64,000 nt of DNA from Haplosporangium gracile (Eukaryota; Mortierellomycota; Mortierellomycetes; Mortierellales; Mortierellaceae): NCBI GenBank assembly GCA_015499985.1, contig JAAAUF010000004.1, positions 51,626-115,625 of the forward strand, given 5' to 3'. The notes under the pieces are model-generated. The model worked only from the letters and a program-made list of their open reading frames with translations, did no database searches and was not told the DNA's origin. Of the stretch, positions 32,483 to 44,747 are shown piece by piece (positions within the stretch are counted from its first letter, which is position 1; each line of letters begins with the position of its first letter). A program made the translations under genes and the position numbers.

Positions 32483-34775
32483 TTACTGGCCACGGGCCTT
32501 GTTGAAGTTCAAAGTAATAGCATCCATGAACTCGCTAGTGTTGGCATAATGCTCGCGCTTCAAGTTAGCGCCATGGATAGCAAGGGCCAAATCCTTGGTC
32601 ATGATCCCCGAGACATCAACAGTGTCCACACAAGCCTTCTCCAAATCCAACGAGAACTTGAGCAACTCCTGGTTGTTGTCCAGACGAGCACGGTGGGCCA
32701 ATCCACGGGTCCATGCAAAGATCGAAGCGATAGGGTTGGTTGAGGTCTCGCGGCCCTTCTGGTGCTCGCGGTAATGACGAGTGACGGTGCCGTGGGCGGC
32801 CTCGGACTCGAGCGTCTTGCCGTCGGGAGTGACCAGGACCGAGGTCATCAGACCGAGGGAGCCATAGCCCTGGGCGACAATGTCTGATTGGACATCTCCG
32901 TCATAGTTCTTGCAGGCCCAGACGAATCCTCCCGAGGACTTGAGTCCCTGGGCAACCATGTCATCAATCAAGCGGTGCTCGTACCAGATCTTCTTGTCTT
33001 CAAACTCCTTCTTGTAGTTCCTATCCATCATGAATGCACCCGACAAATAATTACGCACAGATCAGTTAGTTCACTCTGTGTTCCTGGGAAAAGGGTTGTG
33101 TGTTTCTTCTTTTCAAAACAAAAAGGGAAAAACTTACTTCTGGTAGATGTCCTCGAAGATGTCCTTGAAGCGTCCATCGTATCTCTTCAAGATGGTGTTC
33201 TTTGTGCTGAGGTACAAGGGCATATCCTTGGAAAGAGCCATCTTAAAGCATGAGTGAGCGAATCCGATAATGGACTGTTGAAAAAAAAATGGCACACACG
33301 AAAGATGGGAGATTTTGCGGGGTTAGCGAATCAAATTGTTCCAATATGTGACCTTATCATGATCTCAACCTCTTTTTTTTTCAAAAATTCATTATTGCCG
33401 TCAAAGTCGTCGCTTTTACCTCATCGGTGTTGTACATGCCCATGCCGACACCGGCACCATCGAAATCGTAGACGACCCACTTCTTGGCTTCACCGCCGTT
33501 CTTGGGCGTGAAGGTCATCTCGAAGCGACCGGGTCCCTCTGCAACAAAGTCAGTGGCCTTGTACTATTTAAGATGTCATCCACCCAACCCAAGATCCGAT
33601 CAAAAAAGCAAGTCATGGAACGACAAAAAATGAACGTGTTAGTGGGGTTGCTGAGGCTCAATTGGTTGACTCAAGGTTTATCGGCTGGCGTCGTGTTGGT
33701 TGGTTTCCTTCGCATCAAAGAACCAACAAAGAAAAAAAAGAAAGAATGGAACCCAATTACAGAAACCAAAAATAAAGGATAAAGAACTCATCAACAATAG
33801 GACAAAAAGACAAGTAAAAGGGAGAAAAGAAATAAACGGTACCTGATCACCAAAGGCGTGACGTCCGATAACGATGGGTTTGTTCCATCCAGGGACAATC
33901 TTGGGAACGCTCTTAAGGAGAATGGGCTCCCGGAAGACGGTTCCGTTGAGAATGTTACGAATGGTGCCGTTAGGGGATTTGTACATCTCTGAAAGGTTGA
34001 ACTCCTTGACGCGCTGCTCGTCGGGCGTAATGGTCGCACACTTGATTCCCACGTTATATTTGAGGATCGCTTGCGCAGCGTCGATTGTCACTTGGTCCTT
34101 GGTCTGACGTTGAAAAATAATACGTAGGAGAGAGGAGAGAGAGAAAGAAATAAGGTATGATGATGAGTCTTCTTTTACCATGGCGGGTGAAAAGCAGGTG
34201 CCTTTGTTCAGTCTGCAAAGAAAAAGGGCTGTTCCTGATTTTGTTTCCTTCATTTTGCTCACCTTCTCACGGTACTCCATGCCCAGATCGTAGTACTTGA
34301 TATCGACGTTGACGTGGGGCAAGATCAACTATAATTTATGAAATAAAAGAAGAACAAAAGTGTCAGTTAGTGGGGAAATGGACAAGCCATCCAAGGCTTT
34401 TCAATCGAGACACCGTTTCTGTTGACAAAAACAGAGGAAAATATATTACCTTCTCCTTGATAGACTGCCAGATAATGCGGGTCATTTCATCACCGTCGAG
34501 ATCAACAACGGGGTTGGCAACCTGAATGCGAGCATCCTTTGAGTCTAGAGAAATGAAAGTGAATGCAAAAATGACATGAGGTTAAATTACTGAAGGTGCT
34601 CGTGTCTTTCCCCTTCTTCCTTGAATGAGAGTGAGGTGCTGAATGAGAGTGACAGAAGTGATACAAGAGTGTGTCACTTGCATGCGCGAGTTGCCTGGGA
34701 GTTGGCTGTGGCGAGGGTTGCGGCCCTAGAGAGGGTAGGGAAGGCGCGACGGGTGGAGGAGGCAAGCAAGGACAT
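32483..34775 (-). CDS. IDP1: Mitochondrial NADP-dependent isocitrate dehydrogenase
   Basis: Exons 34775-34682, 34544-34450, 34328-34263, 34103-33843, 33563-33420, 33274-33138 and 33020-32483 encode 444 aa. The enzyme oxidises isocitrate to 2-oxoglutarate and makes NADPH. Hallmarks are [71 protein letters not shown] and [16 protein letters not shown]. Exon 1 encodes a classic Arg/Ser/Ala-rich presequence ([20 protein letters not shown]) and the junction reads TRAY-SKDA, fitting the R-x-Y|S mitochondrial processing motif. This places the enzyme in the matrix. Joining exon 1 to exon 2 in frame requires a GC-AG intron (34681-34545) with donor GCAAGT; the nearby GT would shift the frame. All later introns are GT-AG. 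Confidence 0.92.
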
Positions 34776-35751
34776 GGCGCGATTGGACGATATAAACAAA
34801 GAGAGGGGAGAGAGTGAAGTGACAAAAAAGAACAGAAAGGAGAAAGGAGAAAGGAGAAAGGAAGGAAAGCAAGAAAAACGTGCAAAGTAGGTAAAGGTTG
34901 CTGAGATAAAGAGAGTAGTAGTGGCGTCAATTGTGGGAGTGGACTGTCTTCTTTTCACACGCGACGAGCACGAATGAGTAATTTAGTATCGATGCCCGGC
35001 CGACTCTATTTGGATTGTCTGCCACTTGTATCTCTCTCTCGCGTACCCTAAAGGGCAGGCACAACACACACAAAAAAAGATAAGATTTGAAAACATAACG
35101 TTGCCTTAATCCTTTAAGGAAGTCGCATCTTATCCATCTCAAAAGAGAGCCAAACAACCCTAGCCCCACATCGATCATCACTTTGTGCCTAACGGTCCCC
35201 TTTTTTTTTCGCTCTTGTTCCTCTTTTCCCCTTGCTCTCTCCTCTCCTCTCCTTGATTCCTGCAGTTGCCGAAGTATTCTTTCCTCCTCTTTCCGAATCA
35301 CCCCTGTCCTTGTCCTACTACCACTGCTACAACTGACAACTGGCACTACTATCTTTCACTCCATCCTTGTACATCCCTCTCATCCTTCCGACCCATCATT
35401 TCCTTTTTATCACATCGATATGGTTTTTTTTATTCAGTCGTGCCTTTGCTATTCATAATGCTGCTGTAGTGTAAGTGTATACAATGATGCGTTGAATGAG
35501 CTGCCGAGTATGCAAGATACCATAAAAGAGTGCTACGGGCAGAAGAGTTGTATGTTTGTGTGCAAAGTAGATGCAAGTGTGTATATTCACAGTATATGCA
35601 AGCTGGCGTGTGCGAGAGAGAGATAAAAGTGACGTGTGTATGTGCTGGTAGTGTTGATGGCGATCTCTGAAGCCAGATGGTTTTTTGTTTTTGTGTTTGG
35701 GGAGGATGAAAATCGTGGTCGTTTTTTCAGGGACGCTTAAGGTTCATGGTT
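34776..35751. promoter_or_regulatory. Upstream region of isocitrate dehydrogenase / 3' flank of Argonaute
   Basis: A 976-bp region without a supported gene. On the minus strand it is pyrimidine-rich just before the IDP start (34790-34890), and the plus strand is CT-rich at 35195-35300. A TG/GTAT-rich segment spans about 35550-35650. Open frames are low complexity. Confidence 0.4.
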
Positions 35752-38700
35752 TTACATGAACCACATGACTAAAAGGAAGGTTGTGAATAAAAGAAAATAA
35801 AAGAAACATTAGTACCGAATCCTAAGCAACCTTGAACGAAGACCATGATCAGAATATCCAAGTAAAATGAATTGGTAATTACCTCGCATGAGCTCGGGCT
35901 TGACAGTGAGGTAACTGCTAGCCTCACCGGCACCGGACTCGGACGACGTGGTGTCGCTCCAGCGTTCACCGCGGGCATGGAATCGGGCTCGGGCCGCGAC
36001 AATGTGCGCATAGTACGCGGGAGGCACATAGGAGACCGTTCGGGTGCATCGAGCGTACAGGTGACACAACTTGTAGCTCAAATCTTGAAGTTCATCCGAG
36101 GTGAACTTGTTGTCGTCATAGAGCACATAGTAGTGTGCAGGGCGCGAGGTACCGAGAAGACCGGCGTGACTTTGAAGGTAAAAGTCAAACTCGACCGGAT
36201 GTACGATTTCCTGATCAACCACGGTTCCGGGCATGCAATTACCAATACGATCACCTTCTTCACGTCGCATCGGGAAGAAGCGCGTGTGATGTCGCTTCTG
36301 AACGACGACAAAGGTTATTGTTGGCTTATACCCAGCCTCGAGTTTCTGACAGGCTGCCTTCAGGTCAACCACCTCGGTCTTGAGAACTTCCGCGAACTGA
36401 CCCTCGGAGACGCCGTCGCGATAGAACAGGATTCGCTCAGGCTTGCGGCCGCAGCTATTATGGACGAATGGGACATGGAAAGGAGAGATGAGGTTAGCTC
36501 AGCATCAGAATATAAAAAAGGAGGAGTCGTTTGTGTTCTGACACGCAGTCATCAAAGTCAAGCAGAAATAGGAGAGCAAGGACCTACTTTTGGTAGAAGG
36601 TTCTCAGCAGCTCCACAGTCATGTCACTGAGATCAGCGATGGTCTCGGTTCTCGCCGTCTGGACACGGACAGTTGCTGCATAGCGTGCAGCCTTGTTGTC
36701 CATCGACCCGACAAGAGAAGCAATGGACGGTCTGGTGTTATCACCTATTGATACATGGTAAAAGAATGACAGAATAAGAATGAGTGAGATGCTGAGCACG
36801 TATAACAAAGAGTCATTTCCTCCATACCATTCTCGTGTAACAGACATTCGATAAGAGATGTATGTAAAAGGTTACCTGGTTGAGGGTGAGAGACATCTCC
36901 ACCCAACACGAGAGTGGGCTTGGCCAGGAAGGGCATCATGCCGGTAGCGAGATGCTGGTTGACGCCACCAAGTTTGACGTTCATCTTGAGGCAGACGTTC
37001 GAGCAGTACTGCTTCTTGGGATCGCGCGTGTGCTTCGTTTGCACACACTGGGAGGACACACCGAGGACCGTGTCGGTTACGCGCTTAATTTCTGCGTAGA
37101 GAGGGACGCCGGTATTCGGAAGGATGCAAACCAGCAGCTGGGGCTGACTCTTGACCGCGTTGCCTGTCTGAATCCAGGCGTTCTTGAGGTGGCTCTCGAT
37201 ATCCCCGTGCGGGTTGTTGTACATGACTGGAGGGCTCTTGTTTGGAATGATCATGCCAGTCTCGGTGCACGACACGATGAGTTCTCGAACAAACTTGTTG
37301 ACCTGGGGAAAAGGGCAGTCTCGCTCGTTGCCAAAGACCACGATGCCCCAGGAGCCGAGGGTGGTGCCCTGGGTGACCTTCTTGTTCATCAGGTTCCAGG
37401 CGCCGTCACGGGGGATAAAGTTTGCATCGCGAGACTGGGGGTGGTAGCAGACGGTGGGTGCAGGAAGCGCTCGGGCCTTGATCTGGACCATCTCATTAGA
37501 GACCTTCATTCCGAATTCCTTGAGGTACTCGTTGTCGTCGTACTTCAGGATCTTGAGGCCATCCTTGATGTTGTTGGCACGCGCATGAGGAGGCTGGCTG
37601 GTGAATTTGATCATGTCGGCCGTCTGGCGTTCATCCAGTCTCTTCATATATCGCTGACCCTCGATGACGGAGCACAACTCGATCGGCAAGGTGATGTTCT
37701 TGCCAGCCTGGACACAAGGCAGCATAGGAAAGTTCAGGTTGATGTTGTACGCCTTTTTGAAGTAAGTGACCAGGTCGGTCTCGACCTCTTCCCCTTGCGA
37801 AGCGGGATCGTCGTTGCCTCTGGACTGCAGCTTGAACTTGGTGTCCTTGGCTGCGGTCTCTGTTAGAGCAAAGATCTTGAAGGATCGCTTGGCTCTCTCG
37901 CGATGGGACACGGTGAATCGAAGACCCTTGATGGTCTTTTCGATCTTCTTCCAATTGATAGGAGGCGATGTTCGACGGAGGTCATCTACAAAGTAATGAA
38001 TGTGAGACGCAAGGGTAAAAAATAGACGCTGAACGTTGAATATGTGTGATCTTTTTGTCTCTTACTGAGAAAATCATTGAGATGCAGTTTGGTGGCGTAA
38101 CATACCGACACTGCGCACGTTCGCGACCTTGACAACCAGTTCGAGCAGCGAGCCTGAGCGGAAGAACGCGGTAGCCGACACGTCCATATTGATCATCATC
38201 TTGCCTATAGATACGTATGTAGCCAGAGGAGAGGCGAGGTAGTTGGTCAGTAACAAAGCTTTACAAGACAAGGACAATGTAGAACCAACAAAAGTTGATC
38301 CTTGCACATACCAAAACATGTCACGGAAGAACGCTCTGAAGAAAAGACGTACCAATGGCAGGACGAGCAGACTGGTAAAAGCCTCTCCAGACATCCAAGG
38401 GGCCTGCGAGAGCCTGCTTGCCGATGGGGGTGTAGAAGGAACGACCGACTGTGGCGTAGAGCATGGCAGGTTGGTGACGGATTAGAATATCGAGGGCCAT
38501 GATGGCGGTGAGGCAGTTGTTGGTCAGAGCTGAGCGACCGTTGAGGAAGCGATGGAGTTCCTCGAGGTTGATGGTTGAGGCCTTCTTGACCTTGACCTTG
38601 AACTTTGGCGGAGGTCGGGCTGGGTTGGGGCTGGGCGTGATGTCGCTTGCGAGCACGATCTAGAGGTATTCAGACGTTGTAAGGTAATTAAAGTATTGAT

Positions 38701-39153
38701 CAGTATCCGTCATCAGTGGTCAGTTGTCCATTGTCAATCTATCGCTCATCAGCCATGCCAGCAAAAAGTCAAAACAATGACAGGCAATCAATCTAACATA
38801 CTCAACGACTATATTCAAAAAGGAAACAGCAGACAGACCAACATGGTGCTTACCTCGAAAGTGCGGCTCTCAAAAGGAAATGCTTTTGGAGAGAACATGT
38901 TCTTGCGACCATCAAACACAGGCCGGGCACCGTTCAAATCAGACTCGCGGTAGAACGTCGTGAGCTGTTCAAAGATCTTGCGGTTCACGGGAGGAGGCAC
39001 ATCGGGGGTGACGGTGACATCGTAATGGTGGATCGTGATGTTGGGGAGTTGCTTGACTTCAAAGAAGTTGGAGTGGACGTTGACAGTCTTGCCCATCTTG
39101 CCTGGAACTGGTCGACGGACGTACTCCGTGACTTGAGTCGGCGGAGCGGCCAT
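35752..39153 (-). CDS. AGO: Argonaute protein, slicer-competent by sequence
   Basis: Exons 39153-38854, 38659-38353, 38204-38106, 37985-36876, 36744-36588, 36454-35883 and 35768-35752 encode 853 aa. The domain order is N (1-100), linker L1 with GRSFYTP, PAZ (about 205-330), MID and PIWI (about 500-850). The PIWI catalytic tetrad is intact: Asp599 in GGDVSHP, Glu639 in ARTETIADL, Asp671 in [10 protein letters not shown] and His808 in [17 protein letters not shown] has the guide-phosphate pocket block [16 protein letters not shown]. It should load small RNAs and cleave or silence complementary transcripts. The last exon is only 17 nt and gives the C-terminus VMWFM, matching the usual Argonaute end. 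It shares an upstream region with SAM50. Confidence 0.95.
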
Positions 39154-40056
39154 CGCGGGGGATAGTTCTTGTTCCGTTGTTCGAGTTGTTGAGAGAGGGA
39201 GAGAAAAAGAGTGGAGAAGGGATGGATAAGTTGATCAAGGTTTAAAAGTTGAAGAGAGACGAGCTATGTGCTTTATCAGGCGTATCGCTCCAAGTGGACA
39301 AGGTACACGCAGACGCGAAGAACGAGCAAGCAATGAGTGAGGTAATTACAGTCGAGTGTGTTTGTTGTTGTTTGCCGAGACACGAGAGGAGGTGGAAAGT
39401 AGGCTGGCTGTGTCTTGTTGCCGCTTGTGTGTGAGTGTGTTGAATAAAGTGGAGTTTAGCTGCAGTAGAGACACAGTGGGAGGAGTTGTGTCTGGAGGAG
39501 GGCGAGGAGAGCCAGAGAGGAGGAAGAAATGTGGAGATGCGGACACCCGCCCTTTTTACGCTCTGTAGACTGTAGTCCGTTCACAGCAGACGACTTCCGC
39601 TTTTTCCTTTACTCGTGCTGAGACTGTACATTACTGGAGCTTGTTTGATGAGGGGAAAACGCGTTGATCAAACAACTCCACTCACTCGCGCGACTTGCTC
39701 CCCGTGGATGATGTAACCTGGTGCCATCGCCATGCTTTTTAATCAGTGCTCCTCCTAGGGATACCTCAATCTATGCCTCGTCTCGACGCGATCCTCTCCT
39801 TCTCATGCTTTATATATGTATGCTCTTGCCTGGTTGGTGTGCCTGTCCGTGCTTTTTCTCTCTAAGTGAAGCCATGACTTCATTCATTTTATTTATTTCC
39901 TCTTCCGTTAAAGGTTATTCAGCCAATGAGATGCGAGCAAAATGCATCTCTCGCGCCCTGTCCCTTTCTCTCAGACCCGCGAAAAAACAATAAAGGGATC
40001 AGACCCTTTGCTCATCCAAATCACCTCTTTACACACAATCCCCGATCCTCATTACC
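39154..40056. promoter_or_regulatory. Divergent upstream region, Argonaute / SAM50
   Basis: A 903-bp region without a supported gene. On the minus strand the first 100 bp upstream of the Argonaute start are CT-rich. No distinct binding sites were recognised. Confidence 0.4.
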
Positions 40057-42312
40057 ATGGCCGCTGTAAGCACTCTTTCGCCGACACATCGCCCTTTAAA
40101 CTGGCTTGTGTTCTCCGCCATTGTTTATCAACCTGCATTCTTACACAAGTTATCCTCATCGTGGCATTCCTTTCATGTACTAACAATACGCTTCTCGTTC
40201 TTTTTTTTTTTCTTGGCATGTGAAATCTGATTTAGAGACAACATACCGAGGAAGAGTTTGCCACTCACAGGAAGAGACAGCAGGAATTTGAGGAGGCTGC
40301 TTTCAAAATCCAAACCTTGGTAATACGTCGCACTCAATTGTAAAAACAGCTCGTTCGAGGAGCACTTGATACTCGGCTTGAGACTTTGCACCAATCTTAG
40401 AGACTTTGCACCAATCGTACAGGAGCAGTTTACTCCTTTTACATTCTACTAATGATAATTATTGCACCATCGCAATAGGTTGATAACGTCCGCCATGACC
40501 CTATGAAGCTTCGCAAGATCACCCTGCACGGAGTCGGCAAGACAAGAGAAGACTTCTTGCGTCGCATTCTGGCGCCCGCTTTTCAGGCCAGATCCCTGCA
40601 CGAGGTCATTGGTCTGAGCAGACAGGCTGTTCGTAGGATGGAACGTTTCGGCATCTTTGAGGACATCAAGATTCAGTTGGACAGCCCCAGGGACAGCCGG
40701 CTTCAGGATCGCAAGGATCTGGTCGACTTGGGTATCTGGGTCAAGGAGGGTAGCCGCATCCAAATCAGAACAGGAACTGAGGCTGGAAACGCTGAAGCCA
40801 GCATGGTAAACCAACATTTCTTAGAATCGTTGTGGCAATTTTTTCAATGTGCCATTGGGGTGTCTTTGATTCGTCGGATACGTTGCTAACGCACACGGCG
40901 CTTATTATACATCATCACTCTTTAGTATGGTGCATTGACGGTCAAGAACGTGTTTGGCGGTGCCGAGACTTTGAGCACCAGCATGGCATTCGGAACTCGC
41001 ACCTCATCTGCTTTCCAGGTATGGCTCAGTTACAGGAAAAACGTCTTGACCATGGATTTTCAAAGAGATAATCTTGCAGTAAATTAACTGGCGCGTATAT
41101 TTTCTGGACTATACTAGTTTGCTCTTGCTACCCCACTGCTCGCGGATCCCGACAAGAACTTGTCGATCAACCTCTATAGCCAGACAAGGAACAATACCCA
41201 GTGGAGCTCTTACGAGGAGGACCTCAAGGGAGGTGCCTTGAAGTACACCGTAAGTTATTTGGCGTGCTTCCTTAAAGTGTCACGCGTGTGCCACGCCAAA
41301 TTATACGATTGCAGATAGAATATTCGAACGCTCACTCAACAATTATCCTTATTTCTTGGTGCTGAATAGACTCTTTCGCCTTTTGGTTACCATGAGTTTG
41401 CCTACGAGGGTCACTGGAGAGAGGTGTGCCGTCCTTCCGAGAAGGCATCCCTCACGTAAGTTTTACTCCGTTCAGTTATCTACAGGAGTAATTGGCATCT
41501 CTAGGCTGGTCAACTAACAATATTATTTGCTTCGATTTGTAATTGAATAGTATCCGCGAGCAGTGCGGACACAGCTTGAAGTCTGCACTCACGCACATGT
41601 GGGTGCACGATATGAGAGATGAGCCTCTGCTGCCCTCAACTGGACACTTTGTGCGTGTTATTCAGGAGTATGCTGGACTCGGTGGAGATGTCAACCATAT
41701 TCGTCAGGAAGTCGAGGCTCAGGTCGCCCGCTCTAACAACACTGGATACGTAAGGCATATGTTTTCTTTCATGCCGCATCGTGTTTCTGTCCAGTGGAGA
41801 TTAGATTGTCTTAATGAAAGTTATTGACTTTCTTTGATCTTGACGAACAATAGATTTTGTCCGCAACCGTCAAGTCGGGATACTTGCACTCTTTGAACGG
41901 CAAGCCCTCCAAGATCTCGGACCGCTTCTTCTTGGGAGGCCCCATGTCCGTCCGTGGTTTCAAGTCCAACGGCCTGGGCCCTCGCGAAGGAGAGGATTCT
42001 CTCGGAGGAGATGCATACATGTCGGCTGGTGTCAGCTTGATGACCCCCTTCCCTGGCCTTGCTGGTCGTGATTCATTCAAGGCCCACTTTTTTGCCAATG
42101 CCGGAACCTTGGTCAGCGTGCAGCCCGGCCAGTCTGCTACCAAGACGATTGACGATTTGACAAAGGCACCCAGTGTCTCTGTCGGAACCGGTATTGTCTA
42201 TCGCCATCCTCAAGTCCGCATTGAGCTCAACTTTGCTCTCCCCCTGATGGCTGCCAAGTCCGATGCCGTCTCAAGAGGATGGCAATTGGGACTCGGTATC
42301 AGCTTTCTGTGA
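40057..42312 (+). CDS. SAM50: SAM50/Tob55, mitochondrial outer-membrane beta-barrel assembly core
   Basis: Exons 40057-40065, 40236-40319, 40479-40805, 40926-41018, 41118-41249, 41370-41455, 41551-41749 and 41854-42312 encode 462 aa. This Omp85-family protein has a hydrophilic N-terminus, one POTRA-like domain (KLRKITLHGVGKTREDFLRR to about 145) and a 16-strand barrel. The L6 loop signature is present as GPMSVRGFKSNGLGPRE and the last strand ends QLGLGISFL, a fitting beta-signal. It folds and inserts porin, Tom40 and similar proteins in the outer membrane. The first coding exon holds just Met-Ala-Ala (9 nt); the frame and the HTEEEFATHRKRQQEFEE helix of exon 2 support it. All introns are GT-AG. 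Confidence 0.92.
40380..40416 (+). repeat. 17-nt direct repeat in SAM50 intron 2
   Basis: The sequence GAGACTTTGCACCAATC occurs perfectly at 40380-40396 and again at 40400-40416, a 20-nt period. Each copy contains CCAAT. It lies inside the intron between exons 2 and 3. Confidence 0.9.
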
Positions 42313-42471
42313 TTCCTGGTCTCCCTCCCTCTTTTCCTTGTGAAGATACTTCCTCAACCCAAATTAAACGAACACAGAAAAAAAAAACAAAAAACAAAGC
42401 AGCATTTTTTATCGACGATAATAAAATAAGTAGATATCAACAACAGACGTGTCCATTGACACTGACAGTGC

Positions 42472-43025
42472 CTATTTGATGGGATTGAAAGCAATGAGTT
42501 CACGGACCTCCGTCAACTCCTTCTCTAACCCACCCAACCGCTCTTGCAAGGTATTCATTTCCTGCTTCGAGACCGAGATCTGTTGCTGCATTTTCAAGAA
42601 ATCCGTGGCAACTTCATATCCGTTCTCGACTACTCCTTCCTCCCGCTGACTCTTCTCTGTCGACGCGCGGAACTTTTCAAGCTTCTCCTGGCTGCTGGCA
42701 ACACTTGAGGAGGAGGAAGGTACTGGCATTGGAGGGATGCCTAGCGCTGTATTGTTTTTTTTTGTGTTTTAGTTAGAGTGGGAGGGAGAGTATGAGGTGA
42801 GAGTGAGAAGGATAAGTATAGTGAGCGTGAGTTTAGGTGACAAGCGCCATTGGACTATACAAAGCGGAGCAGCGAGAGCTAATGGGGTGAGAAAGTACCG
42901 TTGTTGAGTGCATTGTCGGTGGGTTGTGAGAGGGAGATGGATGCGGAGCGGAGGGTGGTGAGGTCGTCGAGGATGTCGTTCAGGCTTGGCAGTGCCACTG
43001 AGGATGAAGTGGCGATGTTTGTCAT
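42472..43025 (-). CDS. Small coiled-coil protein, unrecognised
   Basis: Exons 43025-42899 and 42746-42472 encode 133 aa. The N-terminus (SLNDILDDLTTLRSASISL) is helical, the centre is Ser/Pro-rich, and residues about 95-130 form a heptad-like coiled coil (QISVSKQEMNTLQERLGGLE and onward). The size and layout resemble small subunits of multi-protein coiled-coil assemblies such as BLOC-1/BORC, Mediator or DASH, but no specific family is clear to me. It converges on SAM50 (159 bp between stops) and lies downstream of PMM on the same strand. Confidence 0.68.
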
Positions 43026-43277
43026 TATAGTGGTTGTGAACGTGTGAATGGGGAGTTCTGTGTTTGACAAGGAGATGTGGAAGAGAAGCAAATATGCATG
43101 GTTGTGTTTCATAGGCGAGTCAGTTTGCAGCTACTCGTGTCAAAATTTCAGTGCGCCACGTTCAAAATTGTCACTTCTCCTTTCATGCACCAGCATTTTA
43201 AAATGATTTAATGTTTAATAGTATTAGAGTCGTTGGTTTGGGAGGGATGAGATGAGGTGAGGAGAGGTGAGGGTGGT

Positions 43278-44747
43278 TTAAAAGAAGAGCTCCCTCAAGA
43301 TCCTCTCAGTGTCAAGAGGGCTCTTGACGGCATGGCCGGTGACGATGGGGTGGGTGAAGATCTCATAGTCGTTGCCACCCTTGAAGGTCTTGTCGCCAAA
43401 GAAGTGAATCGTCTTGAAGTTCTCGTGCTCAATATGACGGAGGCAGTAGGTCTTATCCCAGCCAGTGGGGAAGACATCGAATGAGATCTGGCCACCGATC
43501 GAGTAGGTCAATCCATAATCGGGGAACTCGTTCTGGAGGGCAGCAACAAACTTCTCGCGTAACTTGTGCTCCAAGTCAAACTTCTCGAAATCATTACGCT
43601 CGAGATGGCTGCAGTTACGTCCAATGGGTGAGATGTTGATCATTCCGTTGCGGAACTCGACGAACGTTCCACTAATCGATTCGAAGGAAAGACAGTAAAG
43701 TGTCAGATGTCATGTCGATAGCCTATTGAAACTCGTACAAGAAAGGTTCCAAGAATCCTTGCTGAATACATACCGCTTGATGGGGATATCTAAGTCGGCG
43801 ATGTAACGGAGGACAAAGTTGACGAGCTTCTTGTAACGGTCCTCGCCCAAGTATCCAATGAAGCTCTACAATGGTTTTGTTAAGTAAGAGAAGGAATGTT
43901 TGTGTTAACTTTCGTTGTTGTCGTCAACGTATCCAATTGCAATCTGAACACCAATGGAGAAAGTGACAGCGGCATGTTGTTACCTGAGAGGCAAGCTGCT
44001 CACCCAACTTGTAGGCAGTCAAGCCGTTCTCGGAAAAGCAGTAGTCAAAGTTGTTGAGGACTAGATTTTTAAATGAAATATGACAAGGTTGAATGGTTAG
44101 CCGAGGATGGGCCACGTTTACATTGCGATACAGAGGAGGGGCTATAATTATCAAAAGAAATTAATTTTAGAGCCACAATGCTCGATATTCATTGGAAGAT
44201 CGCATAAACACACAGTCCAGGTGCCCCCCGACTCATCTCTCCACAAGACAGGACATAACTGGGAGTGTAAGGGCTGAAGCTAGGTGGGTAACACCCTTTG
44301 TGCTCATAACTTCTGCGTGAAGGATCAGTTGATCTAAGGAAACGAAACAACAGGGGTCCCCTTCGTAGAAACGAACTGTCCAATAGCGTTTCTGTAATAT
44401 CATTCAGAAAAAAAGGGGAGCAGAGACACGTACCGTTGGGTCCCAACTGCTCAACCTGCTTGCTCAAGTCAGATCCACCAACAAAGCCGATAACACACTT
44501 CTTGCGGAGCTCGACAAGGGTCTCCCCCATCTCCTTGGACATATCCTACGAAAGCATTGGAGTATTCAATTGACACAGAAAGGCGATGTTAGTTGTCATT
44601 GAACAGCAGTTTCAGGAATAGAAGGATCAAATAGAAAATAGCGAGAAGTGGATGTACCAAGCGGGCAGGGGAGAGAGTGCCATCGACATCGAAGAGGCAG
44701 ATGGTGTCGGGGTGGGTACGGTCAGCGAAGCTAGTAGCGGGAGACAT
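43278..44747 (-). CDS. SEC53: Phosphomannomutase
   Basis: Exons 44747-44658, 44545-44434, 44060-43984, 43865-43774 and 43671-43278 encode 254 aa, the usual length. It is a HAD-superfamily mutase: the nucleophile and acid/base aspartates are Asp20 and Asp22 in [13 protein letters not shown]. Later blocks are [74 protein letters not shown] and [17 protein letters not shown]. It converts mannose-6-phosphate to mannose-1-phosphate, the precursor of GDP-mannose for N-glycosylation, O-mannosylation and GPI anchors. Intron 2 (44433-44061, 373 nt) is the longest. It shares a short upstream region with SEC61-beta. Confidence 0.94.

Noticed and set aside
35809..35882. Read-through C-terminus of Argonaute beyond exon 6
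   Set aside because: It gives an atypical tail; splicing to the 17-nt exon at 35768-35752 gives the standard VMWFM end in phase.
36880..37866. 328-codon open frame on the plus strand
   Set aside because: Exactly antisense to the large Argonaute exon (37985-36876); it is a codon-bias shadow with no family features.
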